Origin: Acuticoccus sp. I52.16.1
GTDB taxonomy: Bacteria; Pseudomonadota; Alphaproteobacteria; Rhizobiales; Amorphaceae
Reading direction: 5' to 3'
Length of the DNA stretch: 64,000 bases
NCBI RefSeq assembly: GCF_022865125.1
Contig: NZ_CP094828.1
Coordinates: 4,767,219 to 4,831,218 of the forward strand
The notes beneath the pieces were generated by a model. The model did not search any database, was not told the DNA's origin, and was given only the letters and a program-made list of their open reading frames with translations. Position numbers and translations under genes: made by a program. Each line of letters begins with the position of its first letter. The stretch's first letter is position 1. Shown here one piece after another: positions 37,101 through 45,511 of the stretch.

Positions 37101-38922
37101 CGGCGGCGGTGAAGTCGCCCGCGCCGGCGGTGCCGGGGGTCGAGGCGTAGGCGACGCTGGTCGCGACGGTGGTCGGCTCGCTCAGCGTCACGGTGAGGAC
37201 CGCGGTGCCGGCGTCCTCGTCGACGGTGACGTCGGCGATGGAGACCTGCGGGACGACCGGGGGGTCGTTGGCTTCGGTGGTCACGGTGGCGGTGCCGTCC
37301 GTGATGGTGAGGCCGGTGGCGCCGGAGAGGGCGACGGTGAACGTCTCGTCGTCCTCGGTGGCGGTGTCGTCGGTGATGGCGAGGGTGATCGTGGCCGAGG
37401 TCTCGCCGGGGGCGAAGGCGAGCGTGCCGGCGGCAGCGGTGAAGTCGCCCGCCCCGGCGGTGCCGGGTGTCGAGGCGTAGGCGACACTGGTCGCGACGGT
37501 GGTGGGCTCGCTCAGCGTCACGGTGAGGACCGCGGTGCCGGCGTCCTCGTCGACCGTGACGTCGGCGATGGAGACCTGCGGGACGACCGGGGGGGCGTCG
37601 GCGGTGTCCCGTGTGTCCTGCGAGGGGGCGGCGATCGTGATGGCGGTGGTCGGACCGTCGACCACGAGGCCGAATTGGGCGGAGGCGCCGGGGGCGGCGC
37701 GGGCGCTGCTGTCGATACTCGTGATGACGTAGGTGCCGCCCGACTGCGAGACGATCCGCGCGTTCCAGATCTCGCGGATCGTGCCGTCCACCGTCACCTC
37801 GACGGTCCAACCGTCGACCGGCTCGGTCGTCCCGTTGTGCACGGAGGCGTCGGCGATGTAGCCGCCGGTCCAGGACTCGCGCAGGCCGATCTCGGCGGTG
37901 ATGCCGGCGGGTGTGACGGCGGGCGCGGTGTCGTCGTCGGTGATCGTCAGCGAGGCGGCGGGATCGGCGAGGGTGAGGCCGACGGCGCCGGAAAGCGTGA
38001 CGGTGACGGCTTCGTCCCCCTCGACGAGGCCGTCGTCGAGGATGGTGACGGCGACGGTCGCGGTGGTCTCCCCCGGCGCGAAGGTCAGCGTGCCGGTGGC
38101 GGCGGCGAAGTCGGCCGCACCGGCGGTGCCCGGCGTGGCCGTATAGGTGACGCTGGTCGCCGCGGTGGTCGGCTCGCTCAGCGTGACGGTGAGCCGCGCG
38201 ATGCCGGCGGTCTCGTCGACGGTCAGGTCGGCGATCGACACCGAGGGCACCACCACCGGATCGCTGGGGGCGATCGTCACCGCGGCGGAACCGTCGGCGA
38301 TGGTCAGGCCGACCGCGTCGGACAGGATCACCGCGAACGATTCGGCGCCCTCGGCCGACGCGTCGTCGAGGATGTCGACCGTGAGGGTGGCGTGTGTCGC
38401 TCCGGCGGCGAAAGTCGCGGTGCCGGAGGTCGCGACGAAGTCCGCGGCGCCGGCCGTGCCGGGGGCGGTCGCGTAGGCGACGCTGGTCGCGGTGGTGGCC
38501 GCGCGGTCGAGGGTGAGGCTCAGCGTCGCGGTGCCGCTCTCTTCGTCGACCGTGACGTCGGCGATGGAGACCTGCGGGACGACCGGGGGCGGAGGCGGCG
38601 CGGTCCCTGCGCCGGTCGTGACCGCGACGACTTCCCCGCCGGCGCCGTTGTGGGCGGAGATGAAGCCGATGCTGGCCGCCCCACCCGGCGGGACGGCGCC
38701 ATTCCAGGACAGATTTTCAATGACATAGAGATCGCCCGTCTGCGAGACGATCCGCGCACCCCAGATGTAGGTGATCGGCGCGGTGGACTGGATGGTGATC
38801 TGCCACCCGTCGGTCGCGGTGAGATCTTGGTTCTCGACCGAGATCGCACCCTGAAATCCGGAACCCCACGCGTTTACAACCGAGTAAGCGACGTCGATCA
38901 CGAAGATATCCTTGTCGTTCAA
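34186..38922 (-). CDS. Multimodular GH5 cellulase with cellulose-binding and Calx-beta modules
   Basis: A 1578-residue protein. Modules in order: CBM2-like (about 1-105); Calx-beta 1-2 (about 115-332); CBM2-like (about 340-435); Calx-beta 3-7 at a period of 110 residues (about 450-990); GH5 catalytic domain (about 1015-1360); Calx-beta 8 (about 1365-1462); CBM2-like (about 1475-1578). The GH5 acid/base is Glu1178 (FDLSNEPH) and the nucleophile is Glu1293 (LVGEFGF); His1129 (LDNHRN) is also typical. It should cut beta-1,4-glucans, probably cellulose. The N-terminus (MNDKDIFVIDVAYSVVN) is not a Sec signal peptide, and no RTX nonapeptides are seen, so its export route is unclear. It is convergent with xylA and divergent from apnO. 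Confidence 0.92.
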   Translation of the reverse strand: MNDKDIFVIDVAYSVVNAWGSGFQGAISVENQDLTATDGWQITIQSTAPITYIWGARIVSQTGDLYVIENLSWNGAVPPGGAASIGFISAHNGAGGEVVAVTTGAGTAPPPPPVVPQVSIADVTVDEESGTATLSLTLDRAATTATSVAYATAPGTAGAADFVATSGTATFAAGATHATLTVDILDDASAEGAESFAVILSDAVGLTIADGSAAVTIAPSDPVVVPSVSIADLTVDETAGIARLTVTLSEPTTAATSVTYTATPGTAGAADFAAATGTLTFAPGETTATVAVTILDDGLVEGDEAVTVTLSGAVGLTLADPAASLTITDDDTAPAVTPAGITAEIGLRESWTGGYIADASVHNGTTEPVDGWTVEVTVDGTIREIWNARIVSQSGGTYVITSIDSSARAAPGASAQFGLVVDGPTTAITIAAPSQDTRDTADAPPVVPQVSIADVTVDEDAGTAVLTVTLSEPTTVATSVAYASTPGTAGAGDFTAAAGTLAFAPGETSATITLAITDDTATEDDETFTVALSGATGLTITDGTATVTTEANDPPVVPQVSIADVTVDEDAGTAVLTVTLSEPTTVATSVAYASTPGTAGAGDFTAAAGTLAFAPGETSATITLSITDDTATEDDETFTVALSGATGLTIADGTATVTIEANDPPVVPQVSIADVTVDEDAGVALLTVTLSEPTSVATSVDFATVAGSASAADFVARSGTLTFAAGETTATLAIDIVDDTATEGDETFTVALSGADGLTIEGGTAAVTIQANDPPVVPHVFITDAAVDEDAGKVTLAVTLSEPTTVATSLTYATAPGTAGRSDYTAASGVLAFAAGVTAGTITIAIADDTETEGDETFSVVLSDADGLTIDDGTATVTIAANDPPIVPEVSIADLTVDEDAGTARLTVTLGEPTTVATSVSYATAAGTAGADDFTGAAGTLTFAAGETSATVAIAITDDTIAEADESFTVTLSEANGLRLADDTATVTIAANDVAAEPPTPSIAPAVAVQEGDPIASGWLSTSGSDIVDSAGNVVTFTGVNWYGAETARMAPDGLDTRHYTDVLDQMKAVGFNSIRLPFSNDTLREGATPQTIDYSVNPELEGLDAPEVIDAIIAYAGEIGLRIILDNHRNAAGDSASANGLWYGEGYTQQDWIDDWEMLAERYKDDPTVAAFDLSNEPHAATWGTGDPATDWRLGAESAIEAVHAINPEVLVVVEGIGGSYWWGGNLTGVADAPVRLDASDKLVYSAHVYPNSLVQQSWFSDPAYPANLEAIWDENFGYIAQQDIAPVLVGEFGFALDQAKDALWLSEMIPYLADNGLSFTYWAWNSNSHAIGGILTSDWITVNEDKLDAIAPVLGDLIPAGGADGLSTTPVQVEVTLAEPSAQAVTVYWATADGTAVAGVDYIPDGGIVTFAPGATSATVEVEVVRDTLDEGDEDFFVFLTDPGGAPLPASRSVITITDDDDVPAASPQQETRVDENGDGFHSEGSVRQAWNGGYVGDVFILNETSTGARGWTVELTLDATIRDIWNAQIVSQVGNVYTISNIGVSASIPAEGEAKFGFVADGMTTEFAVSDVILA
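36937..37596 (-). repeat. Near-identical 330-bp tandem duplication encoding Calx-beta modules 3 and 4
   Basis: Bases 36937-37266 and 37267-37596 are almost identical and exactly 330 bases (110 codons) apart. The neighbouring modules in the same array have diverged far more. This marks a recent unit duplication inside the cellulase gene. Confidence 0.9.
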
Positions 38923-39197
38923 CCTGGAGTGCTACTCGACACAACCCCGAGTCCGCATTGCATTAGAGCGCATCCGCAATTGCGGCGAAAGTCTGGTTAA
39001 TGAGCGTTTAACGTGCCGAAATGTGGCGACAGAATCAACAGCAGAGACAGTATATTGCGCGACAAGTTGAACTCTGCACGGCATGGGGGAACAGCGGTTG
39101 TGCCTAAGGGGTGAGCACAACCTGCGTCGCGACAGTTGATACCAGTTGACAAGGTGATGAGCGCGAGCGAGCTTCCCCTCAATCAGGGAGGACTAGA
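38923..39197. promoter_or_regulatory. Divergent promoter region between cellulase and apnO
   Basis: A 275-base gap with lower GC than the flanking genes. It must drive the cellulase leftwards and apnO rightwards. It contains the candidate GntR site at 39135-39150. CAGGGAGG at 39184-39191 is the apnO ribosome-binding site, six bases before its ATG. Confidence 0.5.
39135..39150. promoter_or_regulatory. Candidate GntR operator upstream of apnO
   Basis: The reverse strand reads GTCAACTGGTATCAAC, matching 13 of 16 bases with GTCTACTGGTATAACC at 49003-49018 before the aldolase gene. The forward strand also shows two CAGTTGA copies ten bases apart. Position and sharing suggest binding by the local GntR regulator (48183-48941). 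Confidence 0.5.
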
Positions 39198-40022
39198 ATG
39201 AAGATCGCACTCCTCGGCGCCGGCGGAAAAATGGGGGTCAGGCTCGCCAACAACCTCGTCGGGTCCGACTATGAGGTCGCCTATGTCGAGGTTTCGGACG
39301 TCGGCCGGAAGCGCCTGAAAGACGCCATCGGCGCAGACTGCGTCGACCTCGACACCGCGATCGCCGGGGCCGGGGCCGTCGTGCTGGCGGTTCCCGACAC
39401 GCTGATCGGCAAGGTCGCCGGGCCGCTGGTCCCCAAGCTCGACCCCGGCACCATCGTCATCGCGCTCGACGCTGCGGCGCCGCACGCCGGCCACCTGCCG
39501 GAGCGCGCGGACATCACCTACTTCGTCACCCACCCGTGCCACCCGCCGATCTTCGGCGACGAGCCGGATCTTGCCGCGTTGCAGGATCATTTCGGCGGAA
39601 TCGCGGCCAAGCAGTCCATCGTCAATGCATTGATGCAGGGGCCGGAGGAGCACTACGCGCTCGGCGAGGGGATCGCCAAGACGATCTGGAAGCCGATCCT
39701 GCGCTCGCATCGCGTCACGGTGGAGCAGATGGCGCTCCTGGAGCCGGGCCTGTCGGAGACCGTCGCCGCGACGCTGCTGTTGGCCATGCGCCAGGCGATG
39801 GACGAAGTCGTCGCCCGCGGGGTCGACAAGGAGGCCGCGCGCGATTTCCTCCTCGGCCACATGAACGTCCTCGGTGCGGTGATCTTCGAGGAGGTCGAGG
39901 GTGTGTTCTCCGACGCCTGCAACAAGGCCATCGAGAACGCGATGCCCGTCCTGATGCAGCCGGACTGGAAGAGGGTCTTCGAGCCGGACGAAATCATGGA
40001 GAGCATCCGGCGCATCACCTGA
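39198..40022 (+). CDS. apnO: D-apionate oxidoisomerase family protein (ApnO)
   Basis: A 274-residue cytoplasmic enzyme with a Rossmann N-terminus (LLGAGGKMGVRLANN, residues 5-19) and a helical C-terminal domain of the 6-phosphogluconate-dehydrogenase type. Members of this family next to a RuBisCO-like protein and a DUF1537 kinase were shown to oxidise D-apionate with migration of a hydroxymethyl group, giving 3-oxo-isoapionate. The context here is the same, so ApnO is the best name. THPCHPPIFGDEPD (about 111-124) is a likely active-site segment. It is the first gene of a nine-gene same-strand cluster; a hairpin separates it from the next gene. Confidence 0.8.
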   Translation: MKIALLGAGGKMGVRLANNLVGSDYEVAYVEVSDVGRKRLKDAIGADCVDLDTAIAGAGAVVLAVPDTLIGKVAGPLVPKLDPGTIVIALDAAAPHAGHLPERADITYFVTHPCHPPIFGDEPDLAALQDHFGGIAAKQSIVNALMQGPEEHYALGEGIAKTIWKPILRSHRVTVEQMALLEPGLSETVAATLLLAMRQAMDEVVARGVDKEAARDFLLGHMNVLGAVIFEEVEGVFSDACNKAIENAMPVLMQPDWKRVFEPDEIMESIRRIT

Positions 40023-40033
40023 GGATGCGCAGT

Positions 40034-40056
40034 GGGACGGGAGTGAGACCCGTCCC
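40034..40056 (+). terminator. Hairpin after apnO
   Basis: A perfect eight-base-pair stem GGGACGGG / CCCGTCCC with loop AGTGAGA and no T-tract; likely partial termination or mRNA stabilisation. Confidence 0.5.
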
Positions 40057-40068
40057 GACCAGGTCCGA

Positions 40069-41065
<997 letters not shown>

Positions 41066-41072
41066 CCGCGGC

Positions 41073-41092
41073 GGCCCGCCCCGCGGCGGGCC
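41073..41092 (+). terminator. Hairpin after the binding-protein gene
   Basis: A perfect eight-base-pair stem GGCCCGCC / GGCGGGCC with a four-base loop CCGC, eight bases after the stop; typical of intercistronic structures after abundant binding proteins. Confidence 0.6.
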
Positions 41093-41212
41093 TCCACCGG
41101 CGAGCGCGGCCCGGTGCCCGGCCGCACCGTCGCCGACGCCCCCGCCACCCGCCTCACGCGCCGGGCGCGCGGGGGCACGACACCGTCCCGATGACTGCCG
41201 AGAGGACACGCG

Positions 41213-41866
41213 ATGAACCGATGCGTGCGAAGCCTCAGTCTCGCGCTGCTGCTGGCGGCCGGGCTCGGGGGCTGCAAGTTCGTGGAGACCTCGGAGCTGG
41301 TGGCGGCGGCCGAGGCCGCCAAGGCGGCCAAGGCCAGGCCGCAGACGTCGGCCGGCGAATGGACCGGCCGGGTGCTGCCCCACATGCGCCAGACGGCCGT
41401 GCCGATCGCCACCCTCGCCGCCGCCCTCGCCGGCGACGGGCCGGAGGGAGCGGGGATGCGATACGGCCACCGCGAGGGCGGCGAGGGGACGCCGTTCAGC
41501 TACGTCGTCCGCGTCGAAGGCACGATCGTCGAGGCCAACACCCAGTCGCGCGCTGCGACCGCCGGCGTCGACACCGACGGCGACGGGGCGGCCGACGCCA
41601 CGCTCCAGCTCGGCCCCGTCATCCGCGGCACCGCGATCCGCGACGTGCTGCCCTTCGTCTCGTTCACCGACTTCGAGAACCAGATCGAGTTCGCGCGCAT
41701 CGGCAAGGCGCTCAACCAGGAGGCTTACGACACCGTCCTCGAACGGCTGCCGCGCGAGGCGCTGGTGGGGGCGAGCGTCACCGCGATCGGCGCCGTCACC
41801 GTACGCAAGGCGGACGAGACGCTGCTGGTGACCCCGGTCGAGATCACCATCGAGGCCGCATCGTGA
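41213..41866 (+). CDS. DUF2291 family lipoprotein
   Basis: A 217-residue protein with a lipoprotein signal (LLLAAGLGGC, Cys21). The family DUF2291 (plasmid pTi-associated lipoproteins) is found beside ribose-type ABC importers. The conserved RGTAIRDVLPFVSFTDFENQIEFARIGKALNQ block is present at about 140-171. The role is unknown; it may help assemble or dock the importer. Its stop overlaps the start of the ATPase gene (GTGA). Confidence 0.82.
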   Translation: MNRCVRSLSLALLLAAGLGGCKFVETSELVAAAEAAKAAKARPQTSAGEWTGRVLPHMRQTAVPIATLAAALAGDGPEGAGMRYGHREGGEGTPFSYVVRVEGTIVEANTQSRAATAGVDTDGDGAADATLQLGPVIRGTAIRDVLPFVSFTDFENQIEFARIGKALNQEAYDTVLERLPREALVGASVTAIGAVTVRKADETLLVTPVEITIEAAS

Positions 41867-43425
41867 GCGGTGCACCGGCCACCAAGACGGGCGACGTCGT
41901 CGTCTCCGTGCGCGGGGCGTCGAAGGTCTACCCCGGCACCCGCGCGCTCGACGCCGTCGACTTCGACGTCCGCCGCGGCATGGTCAACGTCCTCGTCGGC
42001 GAGAACGGGGCGGGGAAATCCACCTTGATGAAGATCATCGCCGGGGTGGAACGTCCGACCGAGGGGGAGGTGCTGGTCGACGGCGCGCCGGTCCGCTTCG
42101 AGAGCCCCGCGGACGCCGCGCGCCACGGTATCGGCATCGTCTTCCAGGAGCTGAACCTCTTCCCCAACATGTCGATCGCCGAGAACATCTTCATCGGCCG
42201 CGAGGTGACGCGCGGCGGGATCGACATCGACGCCCGCCGCCAGCGGGAGACGGCGCGCGCGCTGATGGCCCGCCTGGAGCACGACAACCCGCCCGACACG
42301 CCGGTCGCGGACCTGCGCATCGGCGAGCAGCAGATCGTCGAGATCGCCAAGGTCCTCTCCCAGGACGCGCGCGTCATCATCATGGACGAGCCGACGTCGG
42401 CGCTGTCGGCGGCGGAGGTGGAGATCCTCTTTCGCGTCATCGGCGAGCTGAAGGCCGCCGGCACCGCCATCGTCTACATCTCGCACCGCCTCGAGGAGCT
42501 GGTGCGGGTCGGCGACTGGATCACGGTGCTGCGCGACGGCAAGGTGACGGGCAGCCAGCCGATGTCCGACGTCGACGTCGATTGGATCGTGCGCGCGATG
42601 ATCGGCGCCCGCTCCAAGGACTTCGCCAAGGAGGTCGCGCACGACTACGGCGCAACCGTCCTCGCGGTGAGCGACGTGTCGCTGCCGCGGCGGGGCGGGG
42701 GCTTCAAGGTCGACCACGTCTCGCTGTCGCTCAAGGAGGGCGAGATCGTCGGCATCTACGGCCTCATGGGCGCCGGGCGTTCGGAGTTGTTCGACTGCAT
42801 CATCGGCCGCGAGCGGGCGGCCACCGGCTCGGTCGTGCTGGCCGGCCGGGAGATCTCCGGCCGCTCGATCCACGGCCGGATCGAGGCCGGAATCGCCCTC
42901 ATTCCCGAAGATCGCAAGGCCGAGGGGCTGGTGCAGATCCTCCCCGTCTCGGAAAACATGAGCCTTTCCAGCCTCTCCCGGTTCGTGCGCCTCTTCCACC
43001 TCGACGTCGGTGCCGAGCGGCGCACCATCGCCGACTACGTCAAGCGCCTGGCGGTGAAGGTGGCGGACGTCGCCAATCCGGTCTCCTCGTTGTCGGGTGG
43101 CAACCAGCAGAAGGTCGTCATCGGCAAGGCGCTCATGACCGGCCCCAAAGTGCTCCTCATGGACGAGCCCTCGCGCGGGATCGACATCGGCGCCAAGGCC
43201 GAGGTCTTCCGCGTCATGCGCGAGCTGGCGGCCGAGGGGCTCGGCATCCTCTTCGTCACCTCCGACCTGCAGGAAGTCATGGAGCTGTCGGACCGGATCA
43301 TCGTCATGTCCAACGGCCGCATCACCGGCGAGCTTGCGATCGACGCGGCGGACGAGGCCACCATCGTGCGCCTCTCGTCGGTCGGCCATGGCCCCCACCA
43401 CGCATTCGAGGAGACCGCCGCGTGA
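41863..43425 (+). CDS. Sugar ABC transporter ATPase with two ABC domains
   Basis: A 520-residue ATPase of the RbsA type. The first domain has Walker A GENGAGKST at about 46-54, an atypical signature (LRIGEQQIVEIAK) and Walker B IIMDEP. The second domain has a degenerate Walker A (GLMGAGRSE), signature LSGGNQQK and LLMDEPSRGID. This asymmetry is normal for the family. It powers the adjacent permease. A GTG start is taken from the overlap with the DUF2291 stop; it overlaps the permease start by four bases. Confidence 0.93.
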   Translation: MSGAPATKTGDVVVSVRGASKVYPGTRALDAVDFDVRRGMVNVLVGENGAGKSTLMKIIAGVERPTEGEVLVDGAPVRFESPADAARHGIGIVFQELNLFPNMSIAENIFIGREVTRGGIDIDARRQRETARALMARLEHDNPPDTPVADLRIGEQQIVEIAKVLSQDARVIIMDEPTSALSAAEVEILFRVIGELKAAGTAIVYISHRLEELVRVGDWITVLRDGKVTGSQPMSDVDVDWIVRAMIGARSKDFAKEVAHDYGATVLAVSDVSLPRRGGGFKVDHVSLSLKEGEIVGIYGLMGAGRSELFDCIIGRERAATGSVVLAGREISGRSIHGRIEAGIALIPEDRKAEGLVQILPVSENMSLSSLSRFVRLFHLDVGAERRTIADYVKRLAVKVADVANPVSSLSGGNQQKVVIGKALMTGPKVLLMDEPSRGIDIGAKAEVFRVMRELAAEGLGILFVTSDLQEVMELSDRIIVMSNGRITGELAIDAADEATIVRLSSVGHGPHHAFEETAA

Positions 43426-44486
43426 CCACAGGCACCATGGATGCGGCGGGACCGGGCCGCGGCGTCAACATCGGGATGCTGCTCCTGAAGGGGCGCACCT
43501 TCATCGCGCTGATCGCGGTGCTGGCCTTCTTCTCGTTCGCGGCGCCCAACTTCCTGTCGCCGGCGAACCTCGTCATCATGTCCGAGCATGTGGCGCTGAA
43601 CGCCTTCCTCGCCATCGGCATGACCTTCGTCATCATCACCGGCGGGATCGACCTGTCGGTCGGCTCGATCGTGGGCCTGTGCGGCATGGTCGCCGGCTAC
43701 CTGGTGCTCAACGGGATCGACCTCGGCCCCATCGGCTACACGGTGTTCTTCAACACCTACGAGATCGTGCTGATCACGCTGTGCGTCGGCATCTTCGTCG
43801 GCTTCGTCAACGGCATGCTGATCACCAAGCTCAACGTGGCGCCGTTCATCGCCACGCTCGGCACGCTCTACGTCGCGCGCGGGCTGGGGCTGCTGTCGTC
43901 CGACGGCGGCACCTTCCCGAACCTCTCCGGCCAGGCCCGGTACGGAACCGACACCTACCCGTGGATCGGGTCGGGCTCGATCCTCGGCATCCCGTTCTCG
44001 ATCTGGATGCTGATCGTGGTGGGCTGCGTGGCCGCCTACATCGCCCAGCGCACGCCCCTGGGGCGGCACATCTACGCCGTCGGCGGCAACGAGCGCGCGG
44101 CGGCGCTGTCGGGCGTGAAGGTCGATCGGGTGAAGCTCTTCGTCTATATGTTCTCCGGCTTCTGCGCGGCGATCGTCGGCATCGTCATCTCCTCGCAGCT
44201 CGTCGCCGCCCACCCCGCGACGGGCGAGACCTTCGAGCTGAACGCCATCGCCGCGGCGGTGCTGGGCGGGACCTCGATGTCGGGAGGGCGGGGGCGGATC
44301 GCCGGCACCATCGTCGGCGCCTTCGTCATCGGCATCCTGTCGGACGGGCTGGTGATGATGGGCGTGTCGTCCTTCTGGCAGACGGTGATCAAGGGCGTCG
44401 TCATCATCGCGGCGGTGGTCGTCGACCAGTTCCAGCAGCGCCTGCAGCAGCGGGCCGCCCTGCAGCGCCAGGCGGCGCTCGGTTGA
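43422..44486 (+). CDS. Sugar ABC transporter permease (ribose type)
   Basis: A 354-residue inner-membrane protein with about ten helices and RbsC-family motifs: ITGGIDLSVGSIVGLCG at about 77-93 and AIAAAVLGGTSMSGGRGRIAGT near the C-terminus. It makes the channel for the sugar bound by the protein encoded at 40124. GTGA overlap with the ATPase gene and TGATG overlap with the dehydrogenase gene bind transport and catabolism in one translated unit. Confidence 0.93.
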   Translation: MTTGTMDAAGPGRGVNIGMLLLKGRTFIALIAVLAFFSFAAPNFLSPANLVIMSEHVALNAFLAIGMTFVIITGGIDLSVGSIVGLCGMVAGYLVLNGIDLGPIGYTVFFNTYEIVLITLCVGIFVGFVNGMLITKLNVAPFIATLGTLYVARGLGLLSSDGGTFPNLSGQARYGTDTYPWIGSGSILGIPFSIWMLIVVGCVAAYIAQRTPLGRHIYAVGGNERAAALSGVKVDRVKLFVYMFSGFCAAIVGIVISSQLVAAHPATGETFELNAIAAAVLGGTSMSGGRGRIAGTIVGAFVIGILSDGLVMMGVSSFWQTVIKGVVIIAAVVVDQFQQRLQQRAALQRQAALG

Positions 44487-45508
44487 TGCTCACCGGCGCG
44501 CTCATCGGCTGCGGCTACTTCGCCGAAAACCATCTCCACGCCTGGGCCGAGGTCGCGGATGCCGCGATCGTCGCCCTCTGCGACACCGACGCCGAACGCC
44601 TCGCCGCCACCGCCGCGAAGTTCGGCATCGCCCGAACCTACCCGACCGTCGCCGCGCTGCTGGCGGCCGAGACGCTGGATTTCGTCGACATCGCCACCGG
44701 TCCGCGCACCCACCGCGCGCTGGTCGAGGAGGTGGCCGCGCACGGCGGCATCGCCATCCTGTGCCAGAAGCCGATCGCCAAGACGATGGACGACGCGCGG
44801 GCGATGGTGGCCGCGGCGGCCGAGGCGGGGGTGCCGTTCGCGATCCACGAGAACTTCCGCTGGCAGGCGCCGATCCGCGCCGTCAAAGCCGCGATGGACG
44901 AGGGGGCCATCGGCACGCCCTTCTTCGGGCGCTGCTCGTTCCGCTCCGCGTTCGACGTCTACGCCCGCCAGCCCTACCTCGCGACCGACGCGCGCTTCAT
45001 CGTCGAGGATCTCGGCATCCACATCCTCGACATCGCGCGGTTTCTGTTCGGCGAGGTGGAGAGCCTGGCGGCGACCGTGCGGCGGGTGAACCCGAAGATC
45101 CGCGGAGAGGACGTCGCCACCGTCCTCATGCAGCACGCCGGGGGCCTCACCTCCATCGTCGACTGCTCGTACGCCACGGCGCTCCCGGACGAGCTGTTCC
45201 CGCAGACGCTGGTGGAGGTCGACGGGTCGGAGGGCACCCTGCGCCTCGCGGCCGACTACCGCCTCACCATCCACCGCCGCGACGGCGGGACGGAGGTTCG
45301 CGAGGCGCCGCCCCCGCCGCTCGCCTGGGCGGATGGGCCGGCGCACCTCATCCAGGCGAGCGTGCTGGCCTTCCAGCGCGATGCCGCCGCCGCTCTCGCC
45401 GCCGGCCGCCTGCCCGAAACGCACGGCGCCGACAACCTGAAAACCTTCGCCCTCGTCCAGGCGGTGTACCGCTCCGCCGAGGGGCCGATGACGCGATTGG
45501 AGCCCTGA
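44486..45508 (+). CDS. Gfo/Idh/MocA-family dehydrogenase (candidate D-apiose dehydrogenase)
   Basis: A 340-residue NAD(P)-dependent sugar dehydrogenase. The Rossmann motif GALIGCGYFAENHLHAW is at about 4-20. The Gfo/Idh motif CQKPIAKT (normally EKP) is at about 93-100, with Gln in place of Glu before the catalytic Lys. DLGIHILDIARFLFG at about 175-189 gives a conserved His. In the known pathway the D-apiose dehydrogenase (ApsD) belongs to this family and makes D-apionolactone. The placement between importer and RuBisCO-like gene supports that role, but substrate identity is inference. Confidence 0.82.
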   Translation: MLTGALIGCGYFAENHLHAWAEVADAAIVALCDTDAERLAATAAKFGIARTYPTVAALLAAETLDFVDIATGPRTHRALVEEVAAHGGIAILCQKPIAKTMDDARAMVAAAAEAGVPFAIHENFRWQAPIRAVKAAMDEGAIGTPFFGRCSFRSAFDVYARQPYLATDARFIVEDLGIHILDIARFLFGEVESLAATVRRVNPKIRGEDVATVLMQHAGGLTSIVDCSYATALPDELFPQTLVEVDGSEGTLRLAADYRLTIHRRDGGTEVREAPPPPLAWADGPAHLIQASVLAFQRDAAAALAAGRLPETHGADNLKTFALVQAVYRSAEGPMTRLEP

Positions 45509-45511
45509 CCC

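Noticed and set aside
36220-37600. CRISPR or VNTR-like array
   Set aside because: The repeats are 330 bp, in frame, and encode Calx-beta modules inside one gene; there are no short repeats with unique spacers.
35308-39000. Very long open frame (about 1230 codons) on the plus strand opposite the cellulase
   Set aside because: It is the antisense of the Calx-beta repeats: GC-rich codons suppress stops on the other strand. Its residues (Gly/Arg/Asp/Val rich) match no family, while the minus strand has GH5 catalytic motifs.
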